64,000 nucleotides of DNA from Macrolepiota albuminosa (Eukaryota; Basidiomycota; Agaricomycetes; Agaricales; Agaricaceae). Positions within the stretch are counted from its first letter, which is position 1. Each line of letters opens with the position of its first letter. A program made the translations under genes and the position numbers. The stretch covers positions 3,022,616 to 3,086,615 of the forward strand of contig JAMWFC010000051.1 in NCBI GenBank assembly GCA_027475525.1. The letters run 5' to 3'. A model generated the notes under the pieces. That model did not search any database. It worked only from the letters and a program-made list of their open reading frames with translations, and was not told where the DNA came from. Positions 11,953 through 23,194 of the stretch are shown here, one piece after another.

Positions 11953-13143
11953 TCAGTTGCGTTCATCACGCCACTTTTCAGTTGCGCGATAGCGCCTCAA
12001 ACGATCATCTGTGTCGTTTAACACAACTTTCTCTGCCTTCAAAGGCGTACCATTCACAACGACTATGTTGTTCACAAAATCCAGTGACATCTTGTTCTTA
12101 CGCATGAACGGCATACCAATAATCATGTCGTAGCGATCAAAATTTGCTATATCCACATATTCTTTTGTCGACGTTCCTGACATCTTTATTCTCACTTCCA
12201 TGCCAAACTGCACCATGGCGCGACTCCCTACAGTCCCCAGCTGGAGCATCAATGGCTTCTCCAGTTCATGAACATGAACTGCGTTGACGTGAGCAAACTG
12301 GGGCGTAATGCCCGTAGTGGTACTCCCGGAGTCCCACAACGTCCATGCCGAATGTCCATTGACATCAACATATGTGACCAGGCACTCCTTCTCCTCAGGA
12401 GTATAGCATGGCCACTGCAACTTATTAGTTGCCTTCTGCAGAGTTACGTGTCTCATTCGGACATGCTGATCTCCACGGCACTCAGTCAGTGCAAACAGGT
12501 GTTCCTCCTCGTCATCATGAGCATAATAGTTGCTGTCATACACATCCACTGCAACATATTTGTCGCCATCAATCTGGACGCTCTTGGTGTCATCCACTTC
12601 CGACTCGTCAGCCTCTACCTGCAGCTCTTCCTCCGCTTCTTTGACGATTTCATTGTCCTCGTCGTCACTGACAACATCGCTAGGTGCTGCAGCTGTATGG
12701 GCTGCTCGGATGTGTGCCTTAGGAGGGGCGGAACATTCCTTAGCGAAATGCCTGCTCCTGCCACAGTTGTAGCACGCCGAAGGGTCTCCAGCAGTCCTTT
12801 GCTGGGCCGCTCTGGGGCCCCCAGTAGGTTTGCTTGCCATATGCGCTGCAGGTGCTACTACCCCTTTTGCCGCTACTTGGTTTTGACCCAAGAAGGGTCG
12901 ACTATCCTTTGCTGGCAATTGTCCTGCAGGCTTCGATTGAGGCTGTTGGCCTCCAGGGATTGACTTGCGGACAACAAATCGTGGATTGTGATTGTTCTCC
13001 ATATCTGTCTGTTTGGCCAGGAAAGTTCCCACCTTCACTGCCTGACGGTTCACTGTTCCTCAGCGTGAACTACGCTGCTCATAATGGTTCACAGTCCGTG
13101 TTGACTGCTCATAACGGATGGCATACGCCAAAAATTTGGTCAC
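11953..13143 (-). pseudogene. element A gag C-terminus: CCHC zinc knuckle and aspartic protease
   Basis: The zinc knuckle is CYNCGRSRHFAKEC (C-x2-C-x4-H-x4-C). An acidic spacer follows, then the retropepsin motif TLWDSGSTTTGITP and the downstream YDMIIGMPFM. The same order and motifs occur in element B, where they are more than half identical by eye. The region starts directly at the target duplication of the solo LTR above it and stops at 11953 before the RT linker. The long plus-strand frame at 12268-12963 is its shadow. Confidence 0.8.
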
Positions 13144-13642
13144 TGTAAGGGTGACCTCTAGAGGCTGTGGCTCAGTCACACAGCTGGCAGAGGGAGATCC
13201 AAAGTGTATTAGAATATATACTGACAATATCAAGGTAGCTACTCACCTGGCAGAGGGAGATCCAAAGAGAACAAGTCTAGGGATTCCCTATGCCAGGTTG
13301 GATGCTTCTGGGGCCTCTGAAGCATGGGAAACAACTGTACAGTACAACAAAACCTTAAAAACTCGAAAATTGCCTACACAAACACTTGTACAAATAAGGG
13401 GCAAACTCTGGCAAACTCTGGCTTATATAAGCAGTCTGGAAGCGGTGCTGAGTGGGCCCACACTTGTCTGAATGGTGGCTAAAGAACCAGAGCATCTCAA
13501 GGGCTGAGAGTAGTACTAACAGATAGTGTTGAAAGAATAAAAACAGTAAAATAAAATAATGTCAGAAGAAATAAGAGAATGAATGGAAGGAGAGTGAAGA
13601 GATAAGGAGTGAGAAAAGGAAGAAATGAGGAGTCCCCTGACA
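13144..13642 (-). mobile_element. solo LTR, family P, in element A gag
   Basis: On the minus strand it runs TGTCAGGGGACTCC to CCTTACA, 499 bp. It is flanked by perfect 5 bp duplications GTCAC at 13139-13143 and 13643-13647. A full-length relative on the plus strand lies at 28896-29407 directly after gypsy integrase sequence, which identifies the family. Confidence 0.88.
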
Positions 13643-14784
13643 GTCACAGTATTGACCTCCAGAGACAAATTGTCGTCGCATATTAATGCCCTCCTCATGT
13701 CTGCGGGTATTCTGTCCAGGAATGTCTTGCGAATAGTGTATTTGTCTGGATAGACGGCCATATTCTGTGCATGACCCACCAGATCATCATAAAAGGTCTG
13801 GACGCCAGTCTTAGCATCATACACTGCCTTCCTAAAGGCATCACAAGCTTCCTGCATTGTAGCAGCGTTGATGAACTGATTATACAGTCCTATCAGGACT
13901 TCTTTAAATGTCCAATGTGGTTTGTCGCGATTAATGTGGAGGACATAGCGACAGAACCAATTCCGAGCCTCTCCCTCCATAAATTTGTGTAGCACAAATA
14001 TCCTTTCCTGGTCCATGTCATCTCCACCATAGCAGCAGGCTGCTAGGTGATAGCAAACGTCCATGGCCCAATCCTCCAGTTGGGAGAACCTATGTCCTCC
14101 GGCGTATGCACGTATGTGCTTACCATCGGATTTACGGGGACTTACCCCAGCAGGGAATTTAACCCTGACTCCAAGGGAGTCATCCACCAGACAAGTGAGA
14201 CAGTCATGCATATGATCCATATGGATCCTGACCGCTTCATTCATTCCCGGCGTAGTTTCATGCAATTCATGGTGAGACAGTCATGCATATGATCCATATG
14301 GATCCTGACCGCTTCATTCATTCCCGGCGTAGTTTCATGCAATTCATGAGGTGCGGGCATTGAAAATGCCCGGAGACTGCAAAACAGGTGTTCATTGGCC
14401 GTTTGTTCTGGCCGTGGAGTGGGCTGTTGCCTCACTTGTGGCTCTGCTGGTACTCCACCAGCCCACCTGCCACTATCACGACGATTATTATCATCTCAAT
14501 CGTCATTCCTACGATCATGCTCTCCACCGTCGTTATTGCAATGAGTTGCCTCCCTCCACTCGTAGTGGTCACTACTATTATCACTACCATCCAGATCTCT
14601 GTCCGGTTCAGCAGTTTGAGCCGCGAATTGTTGCCACATGTCATTGACAGGCGTTACACCCTCACGCCCTTCAAAGGCTACCCCCTGGTCGTCAATTAAA
14701 GACTCACCATGATCGCGCAAGTCCTGGTTGCGTATCCTCTGGTAATTGACACGTTCATTCCAGTTGTCCACTAGGTGGACGCGT
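13643..14784 (-). pseudogene. element A gag, central part
   Basis: Shows the capsid-like segment with FSQLEDWAMDVCYHLA, FMEGEARNWFCRYVL and MRRALICDDNLSLEVNTV, all with counterparts in element B gag. The upstream portion has YQRIRNQDL and IDDQGVAF. A 77 bp tandem duplication (14195-14271 and 14272-14348) shifts the frame; without it the reading runs through. The segment begins at the element C target site, and its N-terminal remainder lies at 26812-28030. Confidence 0.72.
14195..14348. repeat. exact 77 bp tandem duplication in element A gag
   Basis: The two copies are identical. 77 is not a multiple of three, so it breaks gag. Probably an assembly join. Confidence 0.85.
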
Positions 14785-15705
14785 TGATAGGACCCCATAC
14801 AGGATCAGCACATCAACGGCAGGCTATGGCAATGCGGCACTGGCTCAGGATACCTTAGCGGACGCTAATTATCCAATTTTGGTGATATTTGACAGCCGTG
14901 CACGGCAAGAAGCAGATCTGATCAGTGATAGCGCCGACGGCAGACAGAATGACAACTGACAGATAGCATCAGTCACTGACGACAGTGCTTAGGGAGAAGC
15001 CTGATGATCTATCAAAAACTGATGGACAGCTTGGTGTTTGACCTTGGCATCTGACATCACTTAAGCGCCTCGATTTGGCACCTGACATCGCTAAGCATTT
15101 TGGACAGACAGAAGGGTGATGGATTGATGGCTTAGCTTTGCGATCTGCTGCCTGGCGTCGCTAAGGGTCTTGAATGGATGGTAGGGATCTGAAACCGTTG
15201 GAGCTACCCCTATAAAATTTTCTAGTTCACCGCACTTTGGCAATGGTTAGTCACTGGCGACAGTGAACTCCTTGTAATATAAAAAGTACTTACCGACTTG
15301 TACATACCCATTGAATCAGAGAACAGAGTTTCCTGCTCCCCTTACTTCAGTCTCTCTTACGCTCAAGACCTCATTTACGGTCAGCAATGTCGAACTTATT
15401 GGCAGTTGCAGACTATCGCCAGCCTTCGACCTATTCACGCCTGGCAGCTATGGCAGGCATTAATGACGCTTAGACTTTGCTAAGCTTACTGTGTTCTTGC
15501 CGCTGACATTGCCAGGTTCACTTACCGCTTCTTTCATAGGCGCTTTACCCTTGCCAACCCCCCTACCAACTTTACCTCCTTTTCACAGGCATGTTCTCTG
15601 GGACCTGCCCAGAACTCCTACATCACTTTAGCGTGCCCAACGCAAGTTTTTGATATGGTAACACTATAGCTATATTTGTTACTGACCAAACTTTGGGCGT
15701 CATCA
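14785..15705 (+). repeat. element C 5' LTR
   Basis: 921 bp, TGATAGG to GCGTCATCA. It contains CTATAAAATTTT near 15210 as a possible TATA box. It matches the 3' LTR at 25797-26807 apart from substitutions, small indels and a 77 bp duplication in the latter. Confidence 0.88.
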
Positions 15706-15708
15706 AAT

Positions 15709-15726
15709 TGGAGCCCACCGCGAGGG
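15709..15726 (+). other. element C primer-binding site
   Basis: TGGAGCCCACCGCGAGGG, three bases after the LTR. The opening TGG complements a tRNA CCA end. The identical 18 bases follow the element D 5' LTR. I could not assign the tRNA. Confidence 0.75.
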
Positions 15727-16087
15727 TCTCTAGGGCAGAATTCCGCCAGAAACCTGTCTCCAGCGTAAGCACCGTCTGCTAGAGCAGTCGGCAGAGGGCA
15801 TAGCTCCTTCCCATCCATCAACTCCACAACCACCTGGTGTCTTACCGGGTCTCTCTCTTGCACAGGAACTACAGAATGCCACTGTAGACGAATTTCCTGA
15901 TCTCTTCCCATGTTTCCTCGATTTTAGCACCGAAGACCTCTTAGTGTCGCCGCTTGCCGTACCACAACCAGTTACCCCCAGTACTCTGTTAACACCGCTT
16001 TCTCAATTCGTCATTTCTCTTACTCCGTCACCAATACCTAGAACCCCTTCCCCACAACCGCTAACCGAACTCGGTACCACCGTCGCC
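15727..16087 (+). other. element C leader
   Basis: Between the primer-binding site and the gag ATG. Translations in all frames contain stops, although Pro/Thr/Ser-rich stretches suggest a decayed N-terminal extension of gag. Confidence 0.4.
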
Positions 16088-18430
16088 ATGGAACAACAAG
16101 TTCAGTGCATGCCGCCACGCAATCACTTCTCAGCACCGAAATGGGATAAGTCCAAGCCACAGGAGCTCTCCCAGTATTTCAAGGAATTAGAGTATTTATT
16201 CAGGGATTGTGGAATTACTGACCACACACAGATGAAGGAGTATGCGGCAAGATACATGTCATATGACACGGCAAAGACGTGGACAGGTCTTGCCAAGTTT
16301 GCCACCTTTGTTCCTGCCGCCCCACCCGTTCCAGCCCAAGGCGCCTTGTATGAAGGCTGGAAGACGGCAGTAATCCAGTTGTACCCTGGCACTGAAGAGG
16401 CTACCTGATACTCGGTAAATGAGTTGCAGAAACTAGTCCATGAGTCATTCGACAATGGCACCTCTTCTCTTGGCGCATTCTCTACGTATTACCGCAAATT
16501 CCAAAAGATCACTAGGTGGTTAGTGCAAAATGGCAAGCTCTATATTAATGAGGAACGTCGCCTATTCCAACAAGGCATCCCGACTTCATTGTGGACTCGT
16601 ATTGCTCGTCGCCTAGAAATTGTCCAACAGGCCCATTACCCAGAGGAGCCATATAACGTTGCCAACGTCTTTGAAGCTGGTAAATGGGTTCTCAAGGGAA
16701 CGGACACTGGCGTTGGTATACAACGTGCTAGGACGAGCCCACTCCCTAAGCGAACCAACGGTATTATTCCCATCCCATCTCCTACTACCGACTTCGTTAA
16801 GAAAGAGGAGCTCAATGCTGCCATTACTGCTGCTGTCGCTTCTGCCATGACGCGTATTGAAACCATGATCACAACCAATCTCACTGCTAACCGACCTGCT
16901 AATGTACTCGCACCTGGCCCTTGCTACTTCTATGGGGAAATTGGACATACTATAACTAGAGGACGCTGTGCGACTTTAGAAAATTATATTTGGCAAGGAA
17001 GAATTCGAAGGGCTATCGACAGCAAGATAGTTCTTACCACTGGCGCCACCATCCCCAACTACCCGGATAAGAAGTCTTTCCAGGAGCAAGTAGATGAATG
17101 GCATAGTGTCAGGTTCCGCTGAATCGGGGGCTTTCCGGGAAAGCGACGCCCTTACGATGCGGACTTGATCTACGGATACTCGGGTGTCTGGAACTCCGGG
17201 GCTAGGACTCCGGGGTTCAAGACGAGGACAGGGGTAATCCCAGGAGAGGGGACTAGAGTCCGGGGGTTTTGGATGAGAGTGGCTGGGAGCTAGAGGGGGT
17301 CGAGTCGTGAACCGGAGGTTCTAAGACGAGACCAAGTCAGTAAATTAAGAGTCGCGAAGTGCGTACCAAAACTTAGAGCACGCGAATACTAAGGTGTGCC
17401 AGTCGAAGCGTACCAAACAAGGCGTACCAGTCAAACAGAGGGCACGCAATATCCAAGTAACAGTTATGCAATATCAAGACTACCGAATACAACAGGGAGC
17501 TACACTATAAGTACTACGGGGCCGGGTCTCGGGGTTCCGGGATGTCTGGGATGGGTTCCGGGGGTTATTGAGTAGCGGCAGGGGCTGTATACCGGGATCG
17601 CGCGTGTGGGGCGCGCGATCAATTGGCGCGGATGGAGCCGTGATGCGTGATGCGTGATGGCCGGCACGAGTCGCGTGATCTGATCGTTGATCGGGGCTGG
17701 TGACGGCTGATGGCGGTCCTTGATGCGCGTGATGGCGGTGTCGGCGGTCGTGATGGCGGGGCGTGTCCTGTGGGGTCGGAGGGAGGGTCCCGGAGGGTGT
17801 TCCGGGGGTGTCCCGGGGTGGGCCCGGAGGGGAGGGGTCGTGACACATAGGCGCAATCCAGGACAAATCGTTACTGGCATGCTTTCTGGCAACGCCAACC
17901 CCGACCCTGAGCAGGCGACTCAACAGCAAATGATTCACAAGGTCTTACACTTTGACAGCGTTGGCGACCGTCCCACTTTCTCGCGGGAAGAACAAATTGC
18001 TAAGCTAGAAAAGGAATTAGATTCGCTTAAAAACCAGGTTTTTGATGGGGTTGAAGTTAAGAAGCCTAAACAGCCTCTTAAAGGATATAAGCCAATGCCT
18101 CCCGCTAGCAAGTTACCGACTCCTGCTCCTGCCGCCCCGCCAGCTACTACTCCAGAACCATCATCGTCCACTGCTGCTCCTGAACTGCCTTTGCCGCCTC
18201 TCCATCCCTACTCAGGGATTCCTGACCAATATCATGCACCCGCACAGCAAAATTTTGCTGCTCCCGAGAAGCATACCGAAGGCGGCTACTGACCTACCGC
18301 ACCAATTTTCGACATAGAGAAATCAAACCACGTATTCAGCCGCATCATAAAAACCGCTGTCACCTTGTCAGTAGAAGAACTTTGTAGTATTGCTCCCGAT
18401 GTCTGCAACCAGGTAAAAATGGCAGTTACT
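16088..18430 (+). pseudogene. element C gag
   Basis: Starts MEQQVQCMPPRNHFSAPKWD, matching the element D gag start. A helical capsid-like region has LSQYFKELEYLFRDCGI and LGAFSTYYRKFQKI. The zinc knuckle is degenerate: CYFYGEIGHTITRGRC, where the second Cys is Tyr. After the family Q insertion (17107-17845) the frame resumes at HRRNPGQIVTGML and continues through REEQIAKLEKEL and a Pro-rich tail. In-frame TGA codons lie at about 16406 and 18290. Confidence 0.75.
17107..17845 (-). mobile_element. solo LTR, family Q, in element C gag (CpG-rich copy)
   Basis: 739 bp with inverted termini TGTCA and TGACA, flanked by 5 bp duplications CATAG (17102-17106 and 17846-17850). Excision restores gag as EWHRRNPGQ. 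Orientation is set by the TGTCACGACCCC end on the minus strand, typical of gypsy LTRs. The sequence is GC- and CpG-rich. A CpG-poor relative lies at 29442-30235. The Pro-rich minus-strand reading frames here are compositional artefacts. Confidence 0.85.
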
Positions 18431-18442
18431 CCTTGACGTCCC

Positions 18443-19132
18443 TTGGTGACAACCGTGGCCAAGGTCAAGGACCTCGACGACGTGCTTCCTGGTTTTTCCG
18501 TTACCGTTGACTCTCTGGACACTGAAGACTCTCCTGCCGACACCATCGCTAATGCCACCTCTGTGGACCCAGTGGAGACCTATCTCAGGTCAGTAGAACA
18601 TGGAGAAGACCTGGCAATTCTTCCCGTCACTCAAGAATCGCACGCTATCTGCTCAGTAGCGCTAACTGTTGACAACAAGCACGAGGTAGAGGCGATCGTG
18701 GATAGTGGGTCTCAAATTATTTCTATGGCAGCCAAAGTCGCTAACAATTTGGGTCTCATTTACGACCCAACAGTTATATTAAACATGCAGAGCGCTAATG
18801 GTACAGTAGACAGATCCCTAGGCCTCACCAAGAATGTGCCTTGCACCCTTGGCGACATCACTTTCTACTTGCAGATACACATTTTGCGATCCCTGGCATA
18901 CGACTTACTACTCGGCAGACCCTTCGACGTCTTGGCACGATCAGTCGTCAAGACAGTTACCGATGACGAGATGACTTTAACAATTAGCGACCCCAATTCT
19001 GGAATCCGACAAACGGTGCCAACGTTTCCTAGGGGACAACAAAAAGGCGCCCTTGCTAAGCCACCAGAGTTTACCGACCAACATGCCAACGAACAACCCC
19101 ACAGGTGTTTTCACAAACCATCGAGGAGGTGA
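18443..19132 (+). pseudogene. element C aspartic protease
   Basis: The retropepsin active site reads AIVDSGSQIISMA. Downstream YDLLLGRPFDVL is the flap-side and dimer motif shared with element D (YTVLLGRPFDTL). Upstream TGA codons separate it from gag. Its end overlaps the pol frame by about 28 bp in the -1 frame, the same relation as in element D. Confidence 0.82.
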
Positions 19133-22100
19133 TTGGCGACAATCACGGAGATGTGGCGCTAACGCTGGAATATGACTATTCTACTGGTCTTGTAAATGTT
19201 GTGTCTACCGCTTTTCTTGATGAAGACGTTTTAACTACTTTATCTGCTACCGACGCTGAGCTTTCCCAGAAAAACCCAAACATTACCGACTCCGCTCTAG
19301 CATACTTGTACCTTACCGCTTCCAAATCATTTCAAAACATTGCGTCTACCGATACTTATCTCACTACCCTTCCCGGAGCCTCGTCTCCTGCCGTTCTTGG
19401 ACTTGCCGCTCCTCAGGCTACAGTTCCCCTTTCCACCTCTGTATATAACCAAGCTAACGCTCCCAAAAGGAAAGGGGTTCAAGTCAAAAAGAAATATAAG
19501 CCAGTTGCGCTTAAAACAAAACCTGTCACTACGCACTCTCCCGAGACTTTTAGAATTGAGCGCCAGATCATAGGCAACCCTCTTGCTGACATGCCAGCCT
19601 TATCACCGAATCCGCCACCCTTTCAGCCCACAGGACGTTTTATCGCGGAACGCCAGCAACAATTCGCGAAGGAGCATGACATGGGATTTTTGACCAAAGA
19701 TGAGTTGGAAGTCCTTACCGATCTCATTGCTAAGCAAAATAAAGCCTTCGCATGGGAGGACTCGGAATGTGGCAGTCTACGTACAGATTTTTTCCCACCT
19801 GTTGTAATCCTGACCATTCCTCACGTGCCGTGGACTGAGCACAACCGACTGTTACTGCCTAGAATCGAAGCTGAGGTCTGCCAAATTATTAGGACCAAGA
19901 TAAAGGCTGGAGTCTACAAGCCCTCCAATAGTTCTTACCGCTCCCGTTGGTTTTGCATCTCCAAAAAGAACGGCAATCTACGCATAGTCCACAGTCTTGA
20001 ACCGCTGAATAGAGTTACCATCCGACACTCTGGCGTACCGCCTTTTCCTGACCACGTTGCCGAGTCCTTTGCTGGGCGTATTTGTGGCACCACCCTTGAC
20101 CTCTACGTTGGCTACGACAAACGCCTGATACACCCTTCTTTCCAAGACCTTACCACTTTTCAAACGCCGTTTGGCATGTTGCGCTTAGTTACTTTGCCGA
20201 TGGGCTGGACAAACTCAGTCCCTATATTTCATGACGACATCACTTTCATCCTCCAACCCGAGATACCACATCATGTCCTTAGCTTCATTGATGACGTTGG
20301 CGTCAAAGGCCCCAAAGACTGGCGACTTGTAAACGGCTTACCGGCAACCCATCCCGAAAACTCCAACATTTGCTTAGCGTTATGGGAGTTTTTCCAGCTG
20401 CTCAACTGAGTGCTCCAACGTATGAAGTATAGTGGTGGAACCTTTAGCGGTCACAAGCTCCTTCTTTGCACGCCAAGATTCAAAATACTTGGTCACATCT
20501 GCACACCCAATGGACGCATTCCTGATGAATCTCGCTTAGCACTCCTGGAGCGATGGAGTCCTTGCCGCGACTTATCTGAAGTTTGCGCCTTTCTTGGCAC
20601 CGTAGGCGTTCTCAGGATATTCATCAAGAATTTTGCCCATCGTGCACATGCCCTTAACCGACTCACCCGTGCTAACGAGCCCTTTGAATTTGGGCCAGAC
20701 CAGGTCACCGCTCAACGTGATTTGGTAAAAGCCCTACAAGATGCCAAGCCCCTAGTCCCCATCAACTATAGCTCTGCCGACCCTGTCATCTTGGCAGTGG
20801 ATACCTCGTATATTGCTGTTGGCTACTTCTTGTGTCAGTGCCTCAGCAACAATCGGAAACAACGACATTACAACCGCTTTGGGTCTATCACGCTAAACGA
20901 CCGAGAGTCTTGCTACAGCCAGCCTAAACTAGAGCTCTATAGACTCTTCAAAGCCTTCCAGTCGCTAAAGATGTATCTGATTGGCGTGCGGAACTTAATT
21001 GTTGAAGTCAACACTAGGTACATCAAAGGCATGCTGCAGAATCCCGACATCCAGCCATCTGCTAGTATGAACTGGTGGGTAGTTGCTATCCTCATGTTTC
21101 ACTTTGAACTGGTCCATGTCAAGAGCTCTTTCCACGGACCAGATGGACTCTCTAGGCAACCATGGCAGCCTGGCGACCCGGCAGTGGATCCACAGGCTGA
21201 TAGCGATTTCGAGGACTGGATCGACCGATTACATGGTTTTGTGCACCTCATACAACAGCCAATCCCCTTATTACGATGGCAACAGCCTACCAGTATTCTT
21301 TTACATCCCATTGTCCCTTACCGCCCCAAGATCTTTAGCGCACCCCTCATATTCTACACGGCAAGCATCCTTGGACAAGATTTGCCTCCAGTAAAAGTCA
21401 TACAAGAACCCCATCTGTTAAGAGAAGACAGCAGAAACCTGACCTACGATGCCGTTCCCTGATCTGCCAAGGCAAAGGCGGAAGACAGTCGCTTGTTAAT
21501 AGTTAAACAATGGATACAAGACCTCAAGTGACCAGCAGGCCTTACTGATGAACAGTTCGCAACCTTTATCCGATACGCTACCCGTTTCTTCTTTACTGAC
21601 AACCGACTTTGGCGACGGAATCGAGATGGCACTCACAAGCTGATCATCAAGCCAGAAAGTCGCTTACAGGTCCTGCGTGCCATGCATGACAAACTAGGAC
21701 ATTGAGGTCTGTATGCTACCTGAGCCTCTCTTTTAGAACAATTCTGGTGGCCACACGCTAGTGCCAACATCACCTGGTACATTAGGACTTGCCACCTCTG
21801 CCAAATTCAACAAACACGCCAAGTGCTTATCCCACCAACCATTGCAACGCCAGCTCCTCTCTTCAGCAAAATTTACGTTGACACCATGCATATGCCCAAA
21901 TCTGGTTGCTACAAGTACATCATTCAAGGTCATTGCTCGCTAATCCACTGGCCTGAAGTTCAAATGCTTTAAAGAGAAAATACAGAGGCGGTCGCCAAGT
22001 GGCTATTTGAGGACGTCATTTGCCGTTGGGGAGCGCTAAGAGAAATCATCATGGATAACGGTGCACCAATTATCAAAGCGCTAACCTATCTTGCCAAGAA

Positions 22101-22854
22101 ATACAATATCCATCACATTCGAGTATCTGGCTACAACAAACGCGCCAATGGCCTGGTAGAGAGACCCCACTTTGACATTCGGCAAGCGCTCTTCAAGGCA
22201 GTCGATGGCGATGAGTCTCGTTGGAGTGAGGCAACATATTCAGTATTTTGGTCAGAAAGAGTTACCATTTGTAAGCGCATGGATTGTTCTCCCTATTACG
22301 CGGCTACTGGCACCCACCTGTTACTCCCTGCCAACATTATAGAAGCAACATACCTTCAGCCAGCACCTAACAGCATCTTAGTGACTACCGATCTGATCAC
22401 CAGACGAGCTATTGATCTCCAACGAAGAAAAGAAGATTTAAAGCGACTCCACAAGGTAGTCTTTAGCACCCATCGCCAATCAGCCTTGCGATTCAAGACC
22501 GAGCATAGCGCCACTATCAAGGATTACAACTTCCTGAGAGGAGCGCTAGTACTTATGCGCAACTCCAAAATTGAAACCTCATACAACAAGAAAATGCGCC
22601 TGCACTATTTGGGATCTTTGGTAGTTATCTCACGTAACTGTGGAGGCGCTTACGTGCTCTGTGAATTAGATGGTTCAATACTATATTGACCTGTTGCCGC
22701 CTTTTGCCTATTGCCATATCTCGCCAGAGAACAAATTGACTTGCCATTGGAAGCGCTAAATATCAACACCGCCAAACTGAGGGAGCTTGAAGAAACAGAA
22801 TTATTGAATGATGATGATTTGCCGACTCTGGTTGAAGAAGAAGAAAATGATTAG
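19105..22854 (+). pseudogene. element C pol: RT, RNase H, integrase
   Basis: One frame runs through 3.7 kb with stops but no frameshift. RT: GVYKPSNSSYRSRWF, then LRLVTLPMGWTNSVPIFHDD and FIDDVGVKG, where YxDD has become FIDD. RNase H: LAVDTSYIAVGYFL, then NDRESCYSQPKLELYRL. Integrase: MHDKLGH-GLYAT-A (dashes are stops), CHLCQIQQTR, VDTMHMPKSGCYK, IMDNGAPI and GLVERPHFDIRQA. Stops lie at 20407, 21460, 21529, 21703, 21721, 21970 and 22687; all but 21970 are TGA. The protein ends in an acidic tail at 22854. No chromodomain is seen. Confidence 0.84.
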
Positions 22855-23194
22855 AAAAGACTATATTGATAAGCTCTCTTTTTCTATTACTTACCTTACT
22901 TATCTTTCTTACCGATACTTACTGTACTATATCCAACAGACAATTCCTTACCTAGTCAAGCCACAGCGCTAGCATGTTGCCAACGCTTAAGCGCCTTGCG
23001 CAACTCTTGCCAAGGGTTTTTCGCTATGATGACTTACTGAGTGTTTCCCTTTGCAAAATTTTGCTAAGATTCCCCATCCAGCTGTGTTTACTTATCAGTT
23101 TACTTAGAAGACTTACTGACTCAGAAGCAAATATATACCAAGAGCACTAACAAAACAATATATACAGAAACGGCCTATCTACGCTAAGGTCCGT
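22855..23194. other. gap between element C pol and the convergent antisense gene
   Basis: 340 bp of AT-rich sequence where the two opposing reading frames end toward each other. It presumably holds both 3' untranslated regions; no further gene is seen. Confidence 0.5.

Noticed and set aside
12268..12963. 231-codon plus-strand frame
   Set aside because: Antisense shadow of the element A CCHC-protease region, whose motifs are unambiguous.
17480..17938. Pro/Arg-rich minus-strand frames in the family Q LTR
   Set aside because: The LTR is delimited by target duplications and is GC-rich; frames are not kept in the copy at 29442-30235.
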